Part shown: one piece after another, positions 8,507-18,001 of the stretch
Numbering within the stretch: position 1 is the first letter of the stretch
Layout of the letters: each line of letters begins with the position of its first letter
Source of the DNA: Paenibacillus dauci
GTDB lineage: Bacteria; Bacillota; Bacilli; Paenibacillales; Paenibacillaceae
Reading direction: 5' to 3'
Assembly (NCBI RefSeq): GCF_000971985.1
Contig: NZ_LAQQ01000002.1
Span: 558,001-622,000 of the forward strand
Length of the DNA: 64,000 nt
Notes under the pieces: generated by a model
Seen by the model: the letters and a program-made list of their open reading frames with translations, nothing else
Databases searched by the model: none
Told to the model about the DNA's origin: nothing
Translations under genes and position numbers: made by a program

Positions 8507-9943
8507 TCAGGACTGCTGACGGTTCAGCAGGTCGATAATTTTCTTTTCCCACTGTTCAACACCTGGAGGAGAATCCAGTGGTTGGGAATAGTGACCACGC
8601 TGCTCGGGTGCGAGCGGTGTAGTCGCGTCGAGAATCATCTTGTGTGTGATACCGGCGGGGTTGGAGCCAGGGTCCAGCGGCAGTACGGATAGATCTGGAA
8701 TAATCACGGCATCATGTTTTGGATGCAGCTTGGTCGAGATCGCCCACATGACCTGTGGCAGGTTAAATGGATCGACATCTTCGTCGACGACGATAACCAC
8801 TTTGCAGTATCCGAGACCGTGCGGCGTTGTCATTGCGCGCATACCGACAGCCTTGGCAAAGCCACCATACCGGCGCTTGGTCGAGATAATCGCGACCAGA
8901 CCATGCGTATACATGGCATTGACAGCTACCACTTCGTTAGGGAAAGCTTCTTTGAGCTGCTGGTAGAGCGGCACACTGGTATTTACACCAATCATATAGT
9001 CGGTCTCGGTCCAAGGCATACCGATATACAAATGTTCAAAAATCGGGTTCTGGCGATGATAGACACGATTGATCTGAATAACCGGCATACTACGGCCACC
9101 GGAATAGTGTCCGGTGAATTCGCCAAAAGGCCCTTCAAATTCACGTTCGCCGCACAGGATCTCGCCTTCCAGTACAACTTCGGCACCCCATGGAATATCG
9201 AGGTCAGCATCTTTGGCTTTGACGATCCGGTATGGTTCGCCCTGGATAGCACCGGCCATTTCATATTCGGATTGATCATATTTGAGGGGGGTAGCGGCTG
9301 CCGTCGTAATCACAGGCTCGCAGCCCAGCGCGATAACGACAGGTAGATTCTGACCACGTTCTTCGGCCTGGCGCAGATGAACCGCGATATCGTGCTGCGG
9401 CACCGGCTGGATACCGAGACGATCTTTGCCTTTGACCTGCAGTCGATAGATACCTACATTTTGCTTGCCAAAATGCTCGGGGTCTTCCTGATCCCGTGAG
9501 ATTACGCAGGCTTTGTCGATATAGAAGCCGCCGTCTCCCTGATTAAGACGGAACAGAGGAAGGATATCGAACAGGTTAATATTCTCGGTCAGCTCCACTT
9601 CATGAAATGGGGCCGTTTCTTCACGCTGTACCGGTACAGGGAACTGATCATACCGCCGGGCAAATTCGAAAAATTGCTCTTTGAGCGGTGTGTTTTTGGG
9701 CATGCCCATCATAAGCGCATGATTCGGCCAGGAACCGATCACGTTCATTGCGATCTGTGTTTTATTTTTCTCGTAACCGTTGATATTGTTGAACAGCAGG
9801 GCAGGGGATTTATCTCCCAGATTGTTCAGTGCCCTTGTTGCTGCGGAAATATCGGGTTCCAGATTAACCTGCTCATCGACGTTTAGCAGTTGTCCTTCTT
9901 TTTGCAGTGTATTTAGAAAATCACGAAAGTCCTGGTAAGCCAT
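8507..9943 (-). CDS. bsdC: UbiD-family phenolic acid decarboxylase subunit C
   Basis: 478 aa, close to BsdC. ATG at 9943 follows AAAGGAG. UbiD enzymes use prenylated FMN to decarboxylate aromatic acids reversibly (4-hydroxybenzoate or vanillate types here). The catalytic region EGPFGEFTGHYSGGR is intact around residues 280-295, and IDKACVISRD and NVGIYRLQV match UbiD cofactor-site segments. Its cofactor would be made by the adjacent UbiX-type protein. Operon order is bsdB-bsdC-bsdD in the direction of transcription. Confidence 0.93.
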   Translation of the reverse strand: MAYQDFRDFLNTLQKEGQLLNVDEQVNLEPDISAATRALNNLGDKSPALLFNNINGYEKNKTQIAMNVIGSWPNHALMMGMPKNTPLKEQFFEFARRYDQFPVPVQREETAPFHEVELTENINLFDILPLFRLNQGDGGFYIDKACVISRDQEDPEHFGKQNVGIYRLQVKGKDRLGIQPVPQHDIAVHLRQAEERGQNLPVVIALGCEPVITTAAATPLKYDQSEYEMAGAIQGEPYRIVKAKDADLDIPWGAEVVLEGEILCGEREFEGPFGEFTGHYSGGRSMPVIQINRVYHRQNPIFEHLYIGMPWTETDYMIGVNTSVPLYQQLKEAFPNEVVAVNAMYTHGLVAIISTKRRYGGFAKAVGMRAMTTPHGLGYCKVVIVVDEDVDPFNLPQVMWAISTKLHPKHDAVIIPDLSVLPLDPGSNPAGITHKMILDATTPLAPEQRGHYSQPLDSPPGVEQWEKKIIDLLNRQQS

Positions 9944-10043
9944 TATGCATTGCTCCTTTGTATAGATGATATGGATGAAGATGAATTCCGTAAGTAGAAC
10001 AGGGGTATGGAGTACCATCCCTGTATGATCCGTATTGGCCTTT

Positions 10044-10607
10044 TTATTTGGTAATCCCGTTCCAGCGCTTGGCTTCGTCCCGGTGAATGCCGAATTGATC
10101 CAGTGCGCGGTAGGCGATATGATCGACCAGCTCATCAATACTGGCTGGCAGATTATAAAAGGCTGGCATCGGTGGCATAATGATCGTGCCCATGCGCGAC
10201 AGCTCCAGCATATTTTCCAGATGAATATTGTTGAGTGGTGTTTCCCGTGTCAGAAGGAGCAGCTTTTTGCGTTCCTTGAGTACAACATCAGCCGATCGGG
10301 TTAGCAGATTGTCTGCCAGCCCCATCCGGATCGAGGCGAGCGACTTCATGCTGCAGGGAGCCACGATCATCCCGTCTGTCCGAAACGAACCGCTGGAGAT
10401 CAGGGCTGCCTGATCTTTATAGGAATAATGGTGATCCGCCATCTGTTCGACGTCTTTGACCGAATAAGGTGTTTCCAGCTGAATAGTGGCAGCAGCCCAG
10501 GAAGACATTACCAGATGTGTCTCCACACCGGCTTCCTTGAGCATTTGCAGGATGCGTACGCCGAAGATGGCACCGGTCGCACCGGTAATGCCGACAATTA
10601 TCTTCAT
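10044..10607 (-). CDS. bsdB: UbiX-type flavin prenyltransferase (decarboxylase subunit B)
   Basis: 187 aa; ATG at 10607 follows AAGGAGATG. An N-terminal FMN-binding glycine loop (GITGATGAIFGVRI, residues 6-19), CSMKSLASIRMGLADNL and LLTRETPLNNIHLENML are hallmarks of UbiX/Pad1. It would prenylate FMN for the UbiD partner. First gene of the operon, divergent from the LysR regulator across a 240-bp control region. Confidence 0.93.
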   Translation of the reverse strand: MKIIVGITGATGAIFGVRILQMLKEAGVETHLVMSSWAAATIQLETPYSVKDVEQMADHHYSYKDQAALISSGSFRTDGMIVAPCSMKSLASIRMGLADNLLTRSADVVLKERKKLLLLTRETPLNNIHLENMLELSRMGTIIMPPMPAFYNLPASIDELVDHIAYRALDQFGIHRDEAKRWNGITK

Positions 10608-10705
10608 TTTTGCATCTCCTTGTGTCATTGTTGTCATATTAATAGTGTAGGTTGAAGTGATATATATGTAAAATATATATAAGGTATAAAATGCATATCT
10701 TTTAC

Positions 10706-10726
10706 ATATGAATAATCTGTTCATAT
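10706..10726. promoter_or_regulatory. Candidate LysR operator
   Basis: A perfect 7-7-7 inverted repeat, ATATGAA-N7-TTCATAT, contains the T-N11-A core of LysR-type sites. It sits midway between bsdB and the divergent LysR gene, where the regulator would be expected to bind. The flanking DNA is AT-rich. Confidence 0.55.
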
Positions 10727-10847
10727 CCAAAAGGTATACTGTAGAGCATCCTAAGGTAGGCTTTAGAATAGTTAGGAAGTAGATAGAGGTTTACAGTTAT
10801 ATATAACTAATTGATGGGTAAATAAACATTTTAAGGAAGTAGGCGGA

Positions 10848-11735
10848 ATGATGGATATTCGTCAGCTGCATTATTACTGCATTATTATAGAAGAAGGGCA
10901 AATTACCAGAGCTGCGCGAACCCTTCATATGGCGCAGCCGCCGCTTAGTCAGCAGCTGCGGCTGATGGAAGAGGAATTGGGCGTAGTATTGATTCACCGG
11001 GAAGGCAAGCGCTGGGAAGTGACACAGGCCGGACAGCGTCTATATGAGCGTGCCCGTCACTTACTGCGGGAGATGGAGAATATACAGCAGGAGATCAGTG
11101 ATGTGGATCAGGGGCTGACCGGTTCGATTACGATCGGTACATCCTCAATCTGTATCTCGCGTGTATCCCGGCACATCAGTGAATTTCATCGGGATTACCC
11201 GGAGGTCTATCACAAAATTCTGTATGGAGATACTTCTCATCTTGAAGAGCTGCTGCATCAGCACAAGATCGATTTTGCTCTGCTGCTGCTGCCGGTAGAG
11301 GACGAGCGGGATTATGAGATCATGCCGCTGAGCGACGACCCTTTTGTGGCTGTCGTTCCGAGAGAGTGGACCGAATTATGCCAGACTGAATCGCTGACCC
11401 TGGAACAGATTGCCGAATATCCACTGCTGCTGGCTCGCAGGATGTCGGGAGAGGGTGCTTACGAGAACATTATCGGAGAATTTGAACAGCGTCAGCTGCA
11501 GCCGAGAGTCGTTCTGGATTGTCCGGATATATCAGCATTATTTTCCTTTGCTGCTGCCGGAATGGGGCTGACCCTGATACCCGAATCGGAAATACAGCAG
11601 GTGTATGCCGATCGTCTGTGTGTGATCCCCCTGCAGCAGGCGATCATCCGTACTCGTCCCGCGCTGGTCTGGCTTAAAAGCCGGTATATGAGCAAGGCAG
11701 CCAGGCAGTTGATCCAGCGTATAATTACCAGTTAA
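10848..11735 (+). CDS. bsdA: LysR-family regulator of the decarboxylase operon
   Basis: 295 aa, normal LysR length. An N-terminal winged HTH (residues 1-60, with GQITRAARTLHMAQPPLSQQ as the helix-turn-helix) is followed by a periplasmic-binding-like effector domain (about 90-290). An AAGGAAG ribosome site precedes two adjacent ATGs. Divergence from bsdBCD matches BsdA of Bacillus, which activates decarboxylase genes in response to phenolic acids; the inducer here is inferred. Confidence 0.85.
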   Translation: MMDIRQLHYYCIIIEEGQITRAARTLHMAQPPLSQQLRLMEEELGVVLIHREGKRWEVTQAGQRLYERARHLLREMENIQQEISDVDQGLTGSITIGTSSICISRVSRHISEFHRDYPEVYHKILYGDTSHLEELLHQHKIDFALLLLPVEDERDYEIMPLSDDPFVAVVPREWTELCQTESLTLEQIAEYPLLLARRMSGEGAYENIIGEFEQRQLQPRVVLDCPDISALFSFAAAGMGLTLIPESEIQQVYADRLCVIPLQQAIIRTRPALVWLKSRYMSKAARQLIQRIITS

Positions 11736-11792
11736 TCCAGATGATGTATACTCAAAAGTCCATGATCTTCTTTTTACTAACGTGTGTGAAAA

Positions 11793-11822
11793 TGGACTTG
11801 GTAATCCGCTGCGCGTTATAAT
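11793..11822 (+). promoter_or_regulatory. Candidate promoter of the Ter locus
   Basis: TGGACT (11793-11798) and a perfect TATAAT (11817-11822) have an 18-nt spacer, 165 nt before the first TerD start. A TGAAAC (11924-11929), like an ECF sigma -35 element, lies further down but has no good -10 partner. Confidence 0.4.
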
Positions 11823-11825
11823 ACT

Positions 11826-11880
11826 AATGACCTAATAAATAAAGTTGGTCTCTATAAACTGAACCCTAATTAAGGTCATT
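11826..11880 (+). repeat. Leader inverted repeat upstream of terD genes
   Basis: AATGACCTAAT (11826-11836) and ATTAAGGTCATT (11869-11880) pair with one bulge around a 32-nt loop. The left arm starts a few bases after the TATAAT, so the hairpin would form at the very 5' end of the mRNA. No U-run follows; it could be an operator or an mRNA-stabilising structure. Confidence 0.5.
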
Positions 11881-11987
11881 TGAGTACAGCAAGGATCATA
11901 ACAAGTAGAAAAATCAAAATTGATGAAACGTTCCGCACGCAAGCATAGTATTACATAGAAACACGAAGAGGAGGCTCTAATCCATTT

Positions 11988-12587
11988 ATGAGTATTAATC
12001 TGGTCAAAGGACAAAAGATCGACCTGACAAAAGGCAGAAGTGGTCTTACCAAACTGACAGTTGGTCTGGGCTGGGACCCGGTAGAGACGAAGTCCCGCGG
12101 ATTGTTCGGCATGAAAAAAGCCAAGGCGGATATCGACTGTGATGCTTCTGCTCTGATGCTGAATGAAAATGACAAACTTACCAAAAAAGGCAATCTGGTC
12201 TGCTTCTACAATCTGCGCAGCGAGTGCGGATCGGTAGAACACAGCGGTGATAACCGGACAGGTGAGGGAGATGGCGATGATGAACAAATCGCTATTGATC
12301 TGTCCAGAATCCCGGCAGATGTTCATAAAGTATTGGTTGTGGTTAACATTTATCAGGCAGAGCAGCGCAAGCAGGATTTCGGCATGATTGCGTCCGCCTA
12401 TATCCGGGTAGCCAATGCACAAAATGGTGAAGAGCTGGTACGCTTCAATCTGACAGATAATTATTCGGGCATGACCGCACTGATTACCGGTGAGATCTAC
12501 CGCAATGGTTCCGAATGGAAATTCAATGCAATTGGTCAAGGCAAACAGGCAGCCCATGTTGATATCCTCGCGAATCAATATGTATAA
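11988..12587 (+). CDS. TerD-family stress protein (YceC-like)
   Basis: 199 aa, one TerD domain. Starts MSINLVKGQKIDLTKG, the usual TerD opening; AGGAGG lies rather far (about 14 nt) upstream. The calcium-binding loop [13 protein letters not shown] is intact, and a charged insert (KSRGLFGMKKAKAD) replaces the usual short loop before the first acidic motif. TerD proteins bind Ca2+ and associate with membrane-linked stress complexes; they are linked to tellurite, phage and cell-envelope stress. First of four TerD-family genes. Confidence 0.9.
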   Translation: MSINLVKGQKIDLTKGRSGLTKLTVGLGWDPVETKSRGLFGMKKAKADIDCDASALMLNENDKLTKKGNLVCFYNLRSECGSVEHSGDNRTGEGDGDDEQIAIDLSRIPADVHKVLVVVNIYQAEQRKQDFGMIASAYIRVANAQNGEELVRFNLTDNYSGMTALITGEIYRNGSEWKFNAIGQGKQAAHVDILANQYV

Positions 12588-12674
12588 GCCGGCATCCGGG
12601 AGACAGTCACTGTCATCTCTGGAAGTCGAATAGATAACTCTAACCTATACTTATAACGAAAGAGGGAATTCACA

Positions 12675-13253
12675 ATGGCAATTAACTTAAGCAAAGGTCA
12701 AAAAGTAGATCTGACAAAAACAAATCCGGGGCTGACCAAAGTAATCGTCGGTCTGGGCTGGGACACCAATAAATACGATGGCGGCGGAGACTTTGACCTC
12801 GACGTATCCATTTTCTGTGCCAATGCTGCAGGTAAAGTAGCAAGCGACAAAGACTTTATTTATTTCAATAACCCACAGAACGCCAATGGTTCTGTTATGC
12901 ATAGTGGTGACAACCGTACAGGCGCCGGTGATGGCGATGATGAGCAAGTAAAAGTAGATCTGCCATCTGTACCTGCTGAAGTAGAGAAAATTGCTTTTAC
13001 AATTACTATCTATGAAGCTGATACCAGAAACCAGAACTTTGGTCAGGTATCCAACGCTTATGTACGTATTCTGAGCGAGCTGAGTGGCGAAGAGCTGATC
13101 CGTTTTGACCTGGGAGAAGACTTCTCTATCGAGACAGGCGTAGTTGTCGGCGAACTGTACCGTCATGCTGGTGAATGGAAATTCAGCGCAATCGGTAATG
13201 GATACAAAGATGGTCTGGCAGGTCTGGTACGCGATTACGGTCTGCAAGCCTAA
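12675..13253 (+). CDS. TerD-family stress protein (YceD-like)
   Basis: 192 aa, one TerD domain. Both acidic motifs are present: DFDLDVSIF (about 35-43) and [13 protein letters not shown] (about 78-90), which together form the Ca2+ sites. The C-terminal [11 protein letters not shown] is typical of the family. It follows the first terD by 87 bp and precedes the third by 55 bp. Role in Ca2+-dependent stress tolerance is from the family; the exact ligand is unknown. Confidence 0.92.
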   Translation: MAINLSKGQKVDLTKTNPGLTKVIVGLGWDTNKYDGGGDFDLDVSIFCANAAGKVASDKDFIYFNNPQNANGSVMHSGDNRTGAGDGDDEQVKVDLPSVPAEVEKIAFTITIYEADTRNQNFGQVSNAYVRILSELSGEELIRFDLGEDFSIETGVVVGELYRHAGEWKFSAIGNGYKDGLAGLVRDYGLQA

Positions 13254-13308
13254 TCAAACTCCAAACCGCATTTGACGATCACTTTTCTGAGCAGGGGGCG
13301 AACTTATC

Positions 13309-13887
13309 ATGACGATCAACCTGGCCAAGGGACAGCGTATTGATCTAACCAAAACCAATCCCGGACTGACCAAAGTCGTCGTCGGTCTGGGCTGGGATAT
13401 TAACAAATACAGCGGCGGCACCGATTTTGATCTGGATGCCTGTGCTTTCCTGCTGCATGAGGATGGCAAAGCCAAATCCGAAGAAGACTTCGTATTCTAC
13501 AATCATCTGATTGCTTATGGCGGAGCGGTTGCGCACACGGGTGACAACCGTACCGGCGAGGGCGATGGAGATGACGAGCAGATCATCGTTGACTTCAGTC
13601 TGGTACCACCGAATATTTCACGGGTAGGCATTACAGTGACTATTCATGAAGGAGACAGCCGCGGCCAGAATTTTGGTCAGGTCAGCTCCGCGTTCGTTCG
13701 GGTTGCCAACGAAGCAGACAGCAGGGAACTGCTGCGCTTTGATCTGGGCGAAGATTTCTCGACGGAGACTGCTGTTGTATTTTGCGAATTTTACCGGCAC
13801 GGCAGTGACTGGAAATTTCAGGCGATTGGTAGTGGATTTACAGGCGGCCTGGCTGCGTTGTGCCGCAATTATGGATTGGACGTTTAA
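13309..13887 (+). CDS. TerD-family stress protein (YceE-like)
   Basis: 192 aa, one TerD domain very like the preceding gene: [44 protein letters not shown] and [11 protein letters not shown]. All calcium-site acidic residues are kept. A strong hairpin immediately downstream probably ends or attenuates the transcript of the three small TerD proteins. Confidence 0.92.
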   Translation: MTINLAKGQRIDLTKTNPGLTKVVVGLGWDINKYSGGTDFDLDACAFLLHEDGKAKSEEDFVFYNHLIAYGGAVAHTGDNRTGEGDGDDEQIIVDFSLVPPNISRVGITVTIHEGDSRGQNFGQVSSAFVRVANEADSRELLRFDLGEDFSTETAVVFCEFYRHGSDWKFQAIGSGFTGGLAALCRNYGLDV

Positions 13888-13905
13888 GACTGAATAGAAT
13901 GATGT

Positions 13906-13946
13906 AATGGAATACAGGGTGCATACCAGCCCTGTATTCCATTTTA
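13906..13946 (+). terminator. Hairpin between terD block and terA-like gene
   Basis: A perfect 14-bp stem (AATGGAATACAGGG and its complement) with a 10-nt loop. The U-run is weak (ATTTTA), so partial read-through is plausible. Confidence 0.65.
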
Positions 13947-14001
13947 CAATCTGCCGATATTATGGTAGTTCCATGACAGATTCCAGAGAAGAGGTCCAAG
14001 G

Positions 14002-15273
14002 ATGAGTGTATCCATAGTCAAAGGGCAAAAAACAGATGTTACCAAACTACATCCGGGATTAAGTCAGCTGAATATTGTGTTGGGCTGGCAGGCGCCGGCA
14101 GCACTGGAGCTGGATACTTCTGCATTTCTGCTGCAGCAGGATGGACGGGTAAGCAGTGACGATGATCTGATCTTTTATGGTAATCCCCGCAATTCATTTA
14201 TTACATACCAGGAGAACCCTGCCGGTCAGGATCAGCGTCAGTTTCAGGTTACGATGAGCGCGCTGCCGCAGAGCGTTCATAAAATTGCAGTCACCCTGAC
14301 CATTTATAACAGTGATACCGGCAAGTATACGTTCAGTCAGGCAAGCGGGATGTACCTGCGTGCTGTAGACGGGCATACCGGGGCGGAGATTTTCCGCTAT
14401 AATCTCGATAATCATTTCTCCAATGAGACGGCTATTGTTATTGGGGAGTTCTATAGATACCAATCCGAATGGAAATTCTCAGCGGTCGGCGCAGGTTATT
14501 TTGGCGGACTTAAGGAGCTATGCCGCAGTTACGGCGTAGAAGTGGAAGATACGCCTACAGCTGCACCTTCACCACCACCGATACCGCCATCGCCCGTACA
14601 GCAGGCCCCTGTTCGACAAGTCCCACCGCCAGCCGCACCACCTGCTCCAGCTCCGCAGTCAGCACCACTGAATCTGCGCAAAATCGAGCTCAAGAAAAAA
14701 GGCGATGTGATCAACCTACAGAAAAAGGCTGCCGGTACCCTGGGCGAGCTGCTGATCAATCTGAATTGGAACCGTGTACAAAAGAAAGGCTTCTTTAATC
14801 GGGGGAGCGGCGGCACGGATCTGGATCTGGGCTGTTTGTACGAGCTTAAGGATGGTACAAAGGGCGTCGTGCAAGCGCTGGGTAACAGCTTTGGACATAT
14901 GGACTACGAGCCGTATGTGGCGCTTGACGCAGATGACCGTACAGGCGCGCGCGCAGGCGGTGAGAATATGCGGATCAATGGCAACAAAATTGCACAGATT
15001 CAGCGTATTCTGGTCTTTTCCTTTATCTATGAAGGCATTTCGCGCTGGACAGAAGCGGATGGCGTCGTCACCATTTATCAAAAGGATGGCCCGGATATTA
15101 TCGTGCGTCTGGATGAACATGATAACGGCAAGCCAATGTGTGCGATTGCCATGATTCAAAATGTAGGCAATGAGACATTTAGCATTGAGCGAATCGTGCA
15201 GTACTTTGCCGGTCATCGTCAGATGGATGAAGCGTTCCGCTGGGGAATGCGCTGGACCGCCGGAAGAAAGTAA
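14002..15273 (+). CDS. TerA-like protein, two domains with proline linker
   Basis: 423 aa. Residues 1-180 are a TerD domain whose second calcium motif is lost (YQENPAGQDQRQ where the small proteins have [13 protein letters not shown]). A Pro/Ala-rich linker covers about 187-222. The C-terminal domain (about 225-420), with LGELLINLNWN, GTDLDLGCLYEL, ALDADDRTGARAGGE and a WTAGR end, matches the TerA/TerF-type domain, which keeps an acidic motif of its own. GAGGTCC precedes the ATG. It probably acts as a scaffold between TerD proteins and the rest of the system (inference). Confidence 0.85.
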   Translation: MSVSIVKGQKTDVTKLHPGLSQLNIVLGWQAPAALELDTSAFLLQQDGRVSSDDDLIFYGNPRNSFITYQENPAGQDQRQFQVTMSALPQSVHKIAVTLTIYNSDTGKYTFSQASGMYLRAVDGHTGAEIFRYNLDNHFSNETAIVIGEFYRYQSEWKFSAVGAGYFGGLKELCRSYGVEVEDTPTAAPSPPPIPPSPVQQAPVRQVPPPAAPPAPAPQSAPLNLRKIELKKKGDVINLQKKAAGTLGELLINLNWNRVQKKGFFNRGSGGTDLDLGCLYELKDGTKGVVQALGNSFGHMDYEPYVALDADDRTGARAGGENMRINGNKIAQIQRILVFSFIYEGISRWTEADGVVTIYQKDGPDIIVRLDEHDNGKPMCAIAMIQNVGNETFSIERIVQYFAGHRQMDEAFRWGMRWTAGRK

Positions 15274-15330
15274 ACCGAAAAGCATGTGATTCACCTCTGT
15301 TATTGTGTGCGGCTCTAGAGCACCATTGTC

Positions 15331-15367
15331 GTCCCTCCTGCTGATCGATACAGGAGGGGCTTATTTT
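15331..15367 (+). terminator. Hairpin before the Ter biosynthetic genes
   Basis: GTCCCTCCTG and CAGGAGGGGC pair around a 10-nt loop and are followed by TTATTTT. It separates the terA-like gene from the CitE-like gene, whose own AGGAGGGG ribosome site lies 60 nt downstream. Confidence 0.6.
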
Positions 15368-15432
15368 ATCTGTAAGGTTAGCCGGGTGACAACATCAGGC
15401 AGCCGGGGCATGGCCTATTCAGGAGGGGTGTT

Positions 15433-16641
15433 ATGCGTTACTTTAATTATTTATCACAAGCGGAAGAAGAGGAATTGTTCTACTCCGTCCCGGTTCACTA
15501 TGATAATTCTTCCGAGCGGGAGCTGCTGGCTTATGCGATCGGCCCAGCGCTGTACTGTCCAGCTACCCGGCCGACGATTGCCCGCGATATTCTGACGCAG
15601 CGGCACCGTGGTCTGACCTCCTGGGTATTCGATCTGGAGGATGCTATTGGAGATCAACAGGTGGAAGCCGCTGAACACTCGCTAGTGGAGCAGGTGCACT
15701 ATTTGCAGGAAGTGATGGATAAGGATCCTTCTGTCCGTTTACGTATCCCACTGCTATTTATACGGGTGAGAAGTGTGGAGCAGCTGCAGCGGATTATCCA
15801 TTATATGGCGGATGGAATAGAGCAAATCACCGGCATCATGCTGCCCAAGTTCAGTGCCGCTATCGGGGAACAGTATCTGGACATGATTGCGAAGTATAAT
15901 CATGCCCGGCGTGAAGGTGCTCCCATACTATACGGTCTGCCGATCCTGGAGACTGCTGCGGTCATTTACCGGGAGAGCCGTCTGGATGAACTGCTCTCGA
16001 TTAAGCGGGTATTGGATGCCTATCAGGATTATGTGCTGAATGTTCGTATCGGAGCGACAGACTTCTCCAGTCTGTTCGGATTGCGACGCAGCTCGGATAT
16101 GACAATCTATGATATTACGACGATCCGGGATTGTATCTCGGATATCATTAATCTATTTGGCCGGATGGAATCACCGTATGTGATCTCGGGTCCGGTCTGG
16201 GAATACTTTTCCAGCGGGGAACGTGTATTGAAGCCGCAGATTCGTCAGTCTCCATTCGAGGAAGCGCTGGGAGCCGATGGCCGCAAGCTGCGTAATGAAT
16301 ATATCAATCGTCATGTGGACGGGCTGATCCGCGAAGTCATCATGGACAAGGAAAACGGCATGATCGGCAAAACCATTATCCATCCGTCCCATATCGGCCT
16401 GGTCCAGTCGCTGTATACAGTCCGTCAGGAAGAGTATGAAGATGCGCAGGGGATTATCGCCAACAATACGGGCGAGCTCGGCGTCTTCAAAAGCGGATAT
16501 GCCAACAAAATGAACGAGATCAAACCACATCTTAACTGGGCCCGTCGCATTATGGCCCGATCACAAATATACGGGGTGCTGCATGAACAACAACATTTCA
16601 TCTCTTTACTCTCAGAGCAAGAACGGCACGTATACGTATAA
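15433..16641 (+). CDS. CitE-like (HpcH/HpaI family) C-C lyase of the Ter operon
   Basis: 402 aa; AGGAGGGGTGTT precedes the ATG. TIM-barrel marks of the citrate-lyase beta/HpcH family are seen: WVFDLEDAIGD (about 64-74), LRIPLLFIRVRS and LPILETAAVI, with a KTIIHPSHIG segment near residue 315. Members of the Ter biosynthetic module are proposed (Anantharaman, Iyer and Aravind) to make a nucleoside-like metabolite; this enzyme would form or break a C-C bond. The next gene starts 59 bp before its stop, so the two are tightly coupled. Confidence 0.85.
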   Translation: MRYFNYLSQAEEEELFYSVPVHYDNSSERELLAYAIGPALYCPATRPTIARDILTQRHRGLTSWVFDLEDAIGDQQVEAAEHSLVEQVHYLQEVMDKDPSVRLRIPLLFIRVRSVEQLQRIIHYMADGIEQITGIMLPKFSAAIGEQYLDMIAKYNHARREGAPILYGLPILETAAVIYRESRLDELLSIKRVLDAYQDYVLNVRIGATDFSSLFGLRRSSDMTIYDITTIRDCISDIINLFGRMESPYVISGPVWEYFSSGERVLKPQIRQSPFEEALGADGRKLRNEYINRHVDGLIREVIMDKENGMIGKTIIHPSHIGLVQSLYTVRQEEYEDAQGIIANNTGELGVFKSGYANKMNEIKPHLNWARRIMARSQIYGVLHEQQHFISLLSEQERHVYV

Positions 16642-18001
16642 CATTCTGGATGGATTGACGGTACATGTACAAGTGGACCATAATCCGTTCGGACTTCCCA
16701 TGGAGCAGCTGTTTGAAATGGCTGCTCGTGTGAATCCCAAGCGCTCTTTTCTGTTTGTCAGTAAAGTGCTGGGCAAGCATCTGGCAGTTCGTCCATATCA
16801 GTCGCTGCTGAGCGGTGCAGCATTATCGCTGCTGCTGTATCGCGAAATGCAGACCGAGACCGATCCTGCCGTAGAGCAGCTGCTGCCGGAGATCATCGTA
16901 GCACTGTCCTCGGGCGAGAACGTAGATCAAGCCTATCAACAGCTGATGAAGCTAAAGCTGACTACCCCTGTGCCACTGGCTTTTATCGGATTTGCCGAGA
17001 CAGCAACAGCACTCGGACACAGCATGTATGAAGCATTTAACCGGGGAGCTACCTATGTACATACAACCCGGCACCAGATTGTCGGACAGGAACCATTTAT
17101 CCAGTTTGAAGAGGAACACTCCCATGCTGTCTCTCACCGCTGCTATGCAAGAGAAGCGCGGATGATTGCCGGAGAGCATCCGATTGTACTCGTAGATGAC
17201 GAGATTACGACAGGCAAAACGGCGCTGAATATTATTCGCGCGATTCATGAACAGCATCCACGGCATGTCTATTATGTGGCTTCGCTGCTGGATTGGCGGA
17301 GTGAGGAGAATGTACGTCGATATGCGGAACTGGAGCTGGAGCTGGGAATTACCATCACGCCGATCTCGCTGGTAAAAGGTCAGATTGAGGTGGAAGGCAA
17401 GCCGGATCTCTCTCATCCCGCAGCCGTTCCTTCTGGTCTGACAGCCGAGACGCCGGTGAACCGGATCGAACTGGGACATTTGTTCGAACTGCTGGAAGAT
17501 CGTCATTCGGTCGATGGATCGGGAACCTTACATACCGCTCCATTTATTATAGGAACCGGCCGATTCGGTGTAGACGAGCAGGATAATCTTCGAAACACAC
17601 ACAGTATCCACCAGGCGGCAACATTGTTGCGTGAACAGCGGCAGGGTACACGTACGCTCTGTCTCGGAACGGAAGAATTTATGTATATCCCCATGAGGAT
17701 CAGTGCAGAGCTGGGCGAGGGTGTCTTTTACCATTCCACTACGCGCAGCCCGGTATACCGGTCCAATGTACCGAATTATCCGATTCGTACGGGGCATTCC
17801 TTTGATTCGCCGGAAGACAGCAGTGTGACTAATTATGTATACAATCTCGTACCGGGTGCCTATGATGAAGTATTTGTATTTCTGGAGCGTCAGGTGCCGG
17901 CAGGAGACCTGGATTCATTAATTCGCAGTCTGCAGGGCGGGTTGTTTGGACAGATTCATATCGTGATCTGTGGTCCGGAAAAGGGAGGAACATCCTTATG
18001 A
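16583..18001 (+). CDS. Phosphoribosyltransferase with C-terminal TRSP domain
   Basis: 472 aa; its start overlaps the CitE-like gene by 59 bp, and GGGGTG precedes the ATG. A PRTase fold with the PRPP loop IVLVDDEITTGKTA lies near residues 199-212. The C-terminal part contains YHSTTRSPVY, the signature that names the TRSP domain. The pair is typical of Ter-linked operons, where it would transfer a phosphoribosyl group to an unknown base. Cytoplasmic; no signal peptide. The next gene overlaps by 4 bp (ATGA). Confidence 0.87.
   Translation: MNNNISSLYSQSKNGTYTYNILDGLTVHVQVDHNPFGLPMEQLFEMAARVNPKRSFLFVSKVLGKHLAVRPYQSLLSGAALSLLLYREMQTETDPAVEQLLPEIIVALSSGENVDQAYQQLMKLKLTTPVPLAFIGFAETATALGHSMYEAFNRGATYVHTTRHQIVGQEPFIQFEEEHSHAVSHRCYAREARMIAGEHPIVLVDDEITTGKTALNIIRAIHEQHPRHVYYVASLLDWRSEENVRRYAELELELGITITPISLVKGQIEVEGKPDLSHPAAVPSGLTAETPVNRIELGHLFELLEDRHSVDGSGTLHTAPFIIGTGRFGVDEQDNLRNTHSIHQAATLLREQRQGTRTLCLGTEEFMYIPMRISAELGEGVFYHSTTRSPVYRSNVPNYPIRTGHSFDSPEDSSVTNYVYNLVPGAYDEVFVFLERQVPAGDLDSLIRSLQGGLFGQIHIVICGPEKGGTSL

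Noticed and set aside
11924-11950. ECF sigma (SigW/SigM-type) promoter for the Ter locus
   Set aside because: The TGAAAC -35 is present but no CGTA/CGTC -10 occurs at 16-17 nt, so it is noted only as a possibility.
11832-12578. Long minus-strand frame opposite the first terD gene
   Set aside because: It is a shadow of a clearly coding TerD gene; similar long antisense frames lie opposite katA and other genes because of codon bias.
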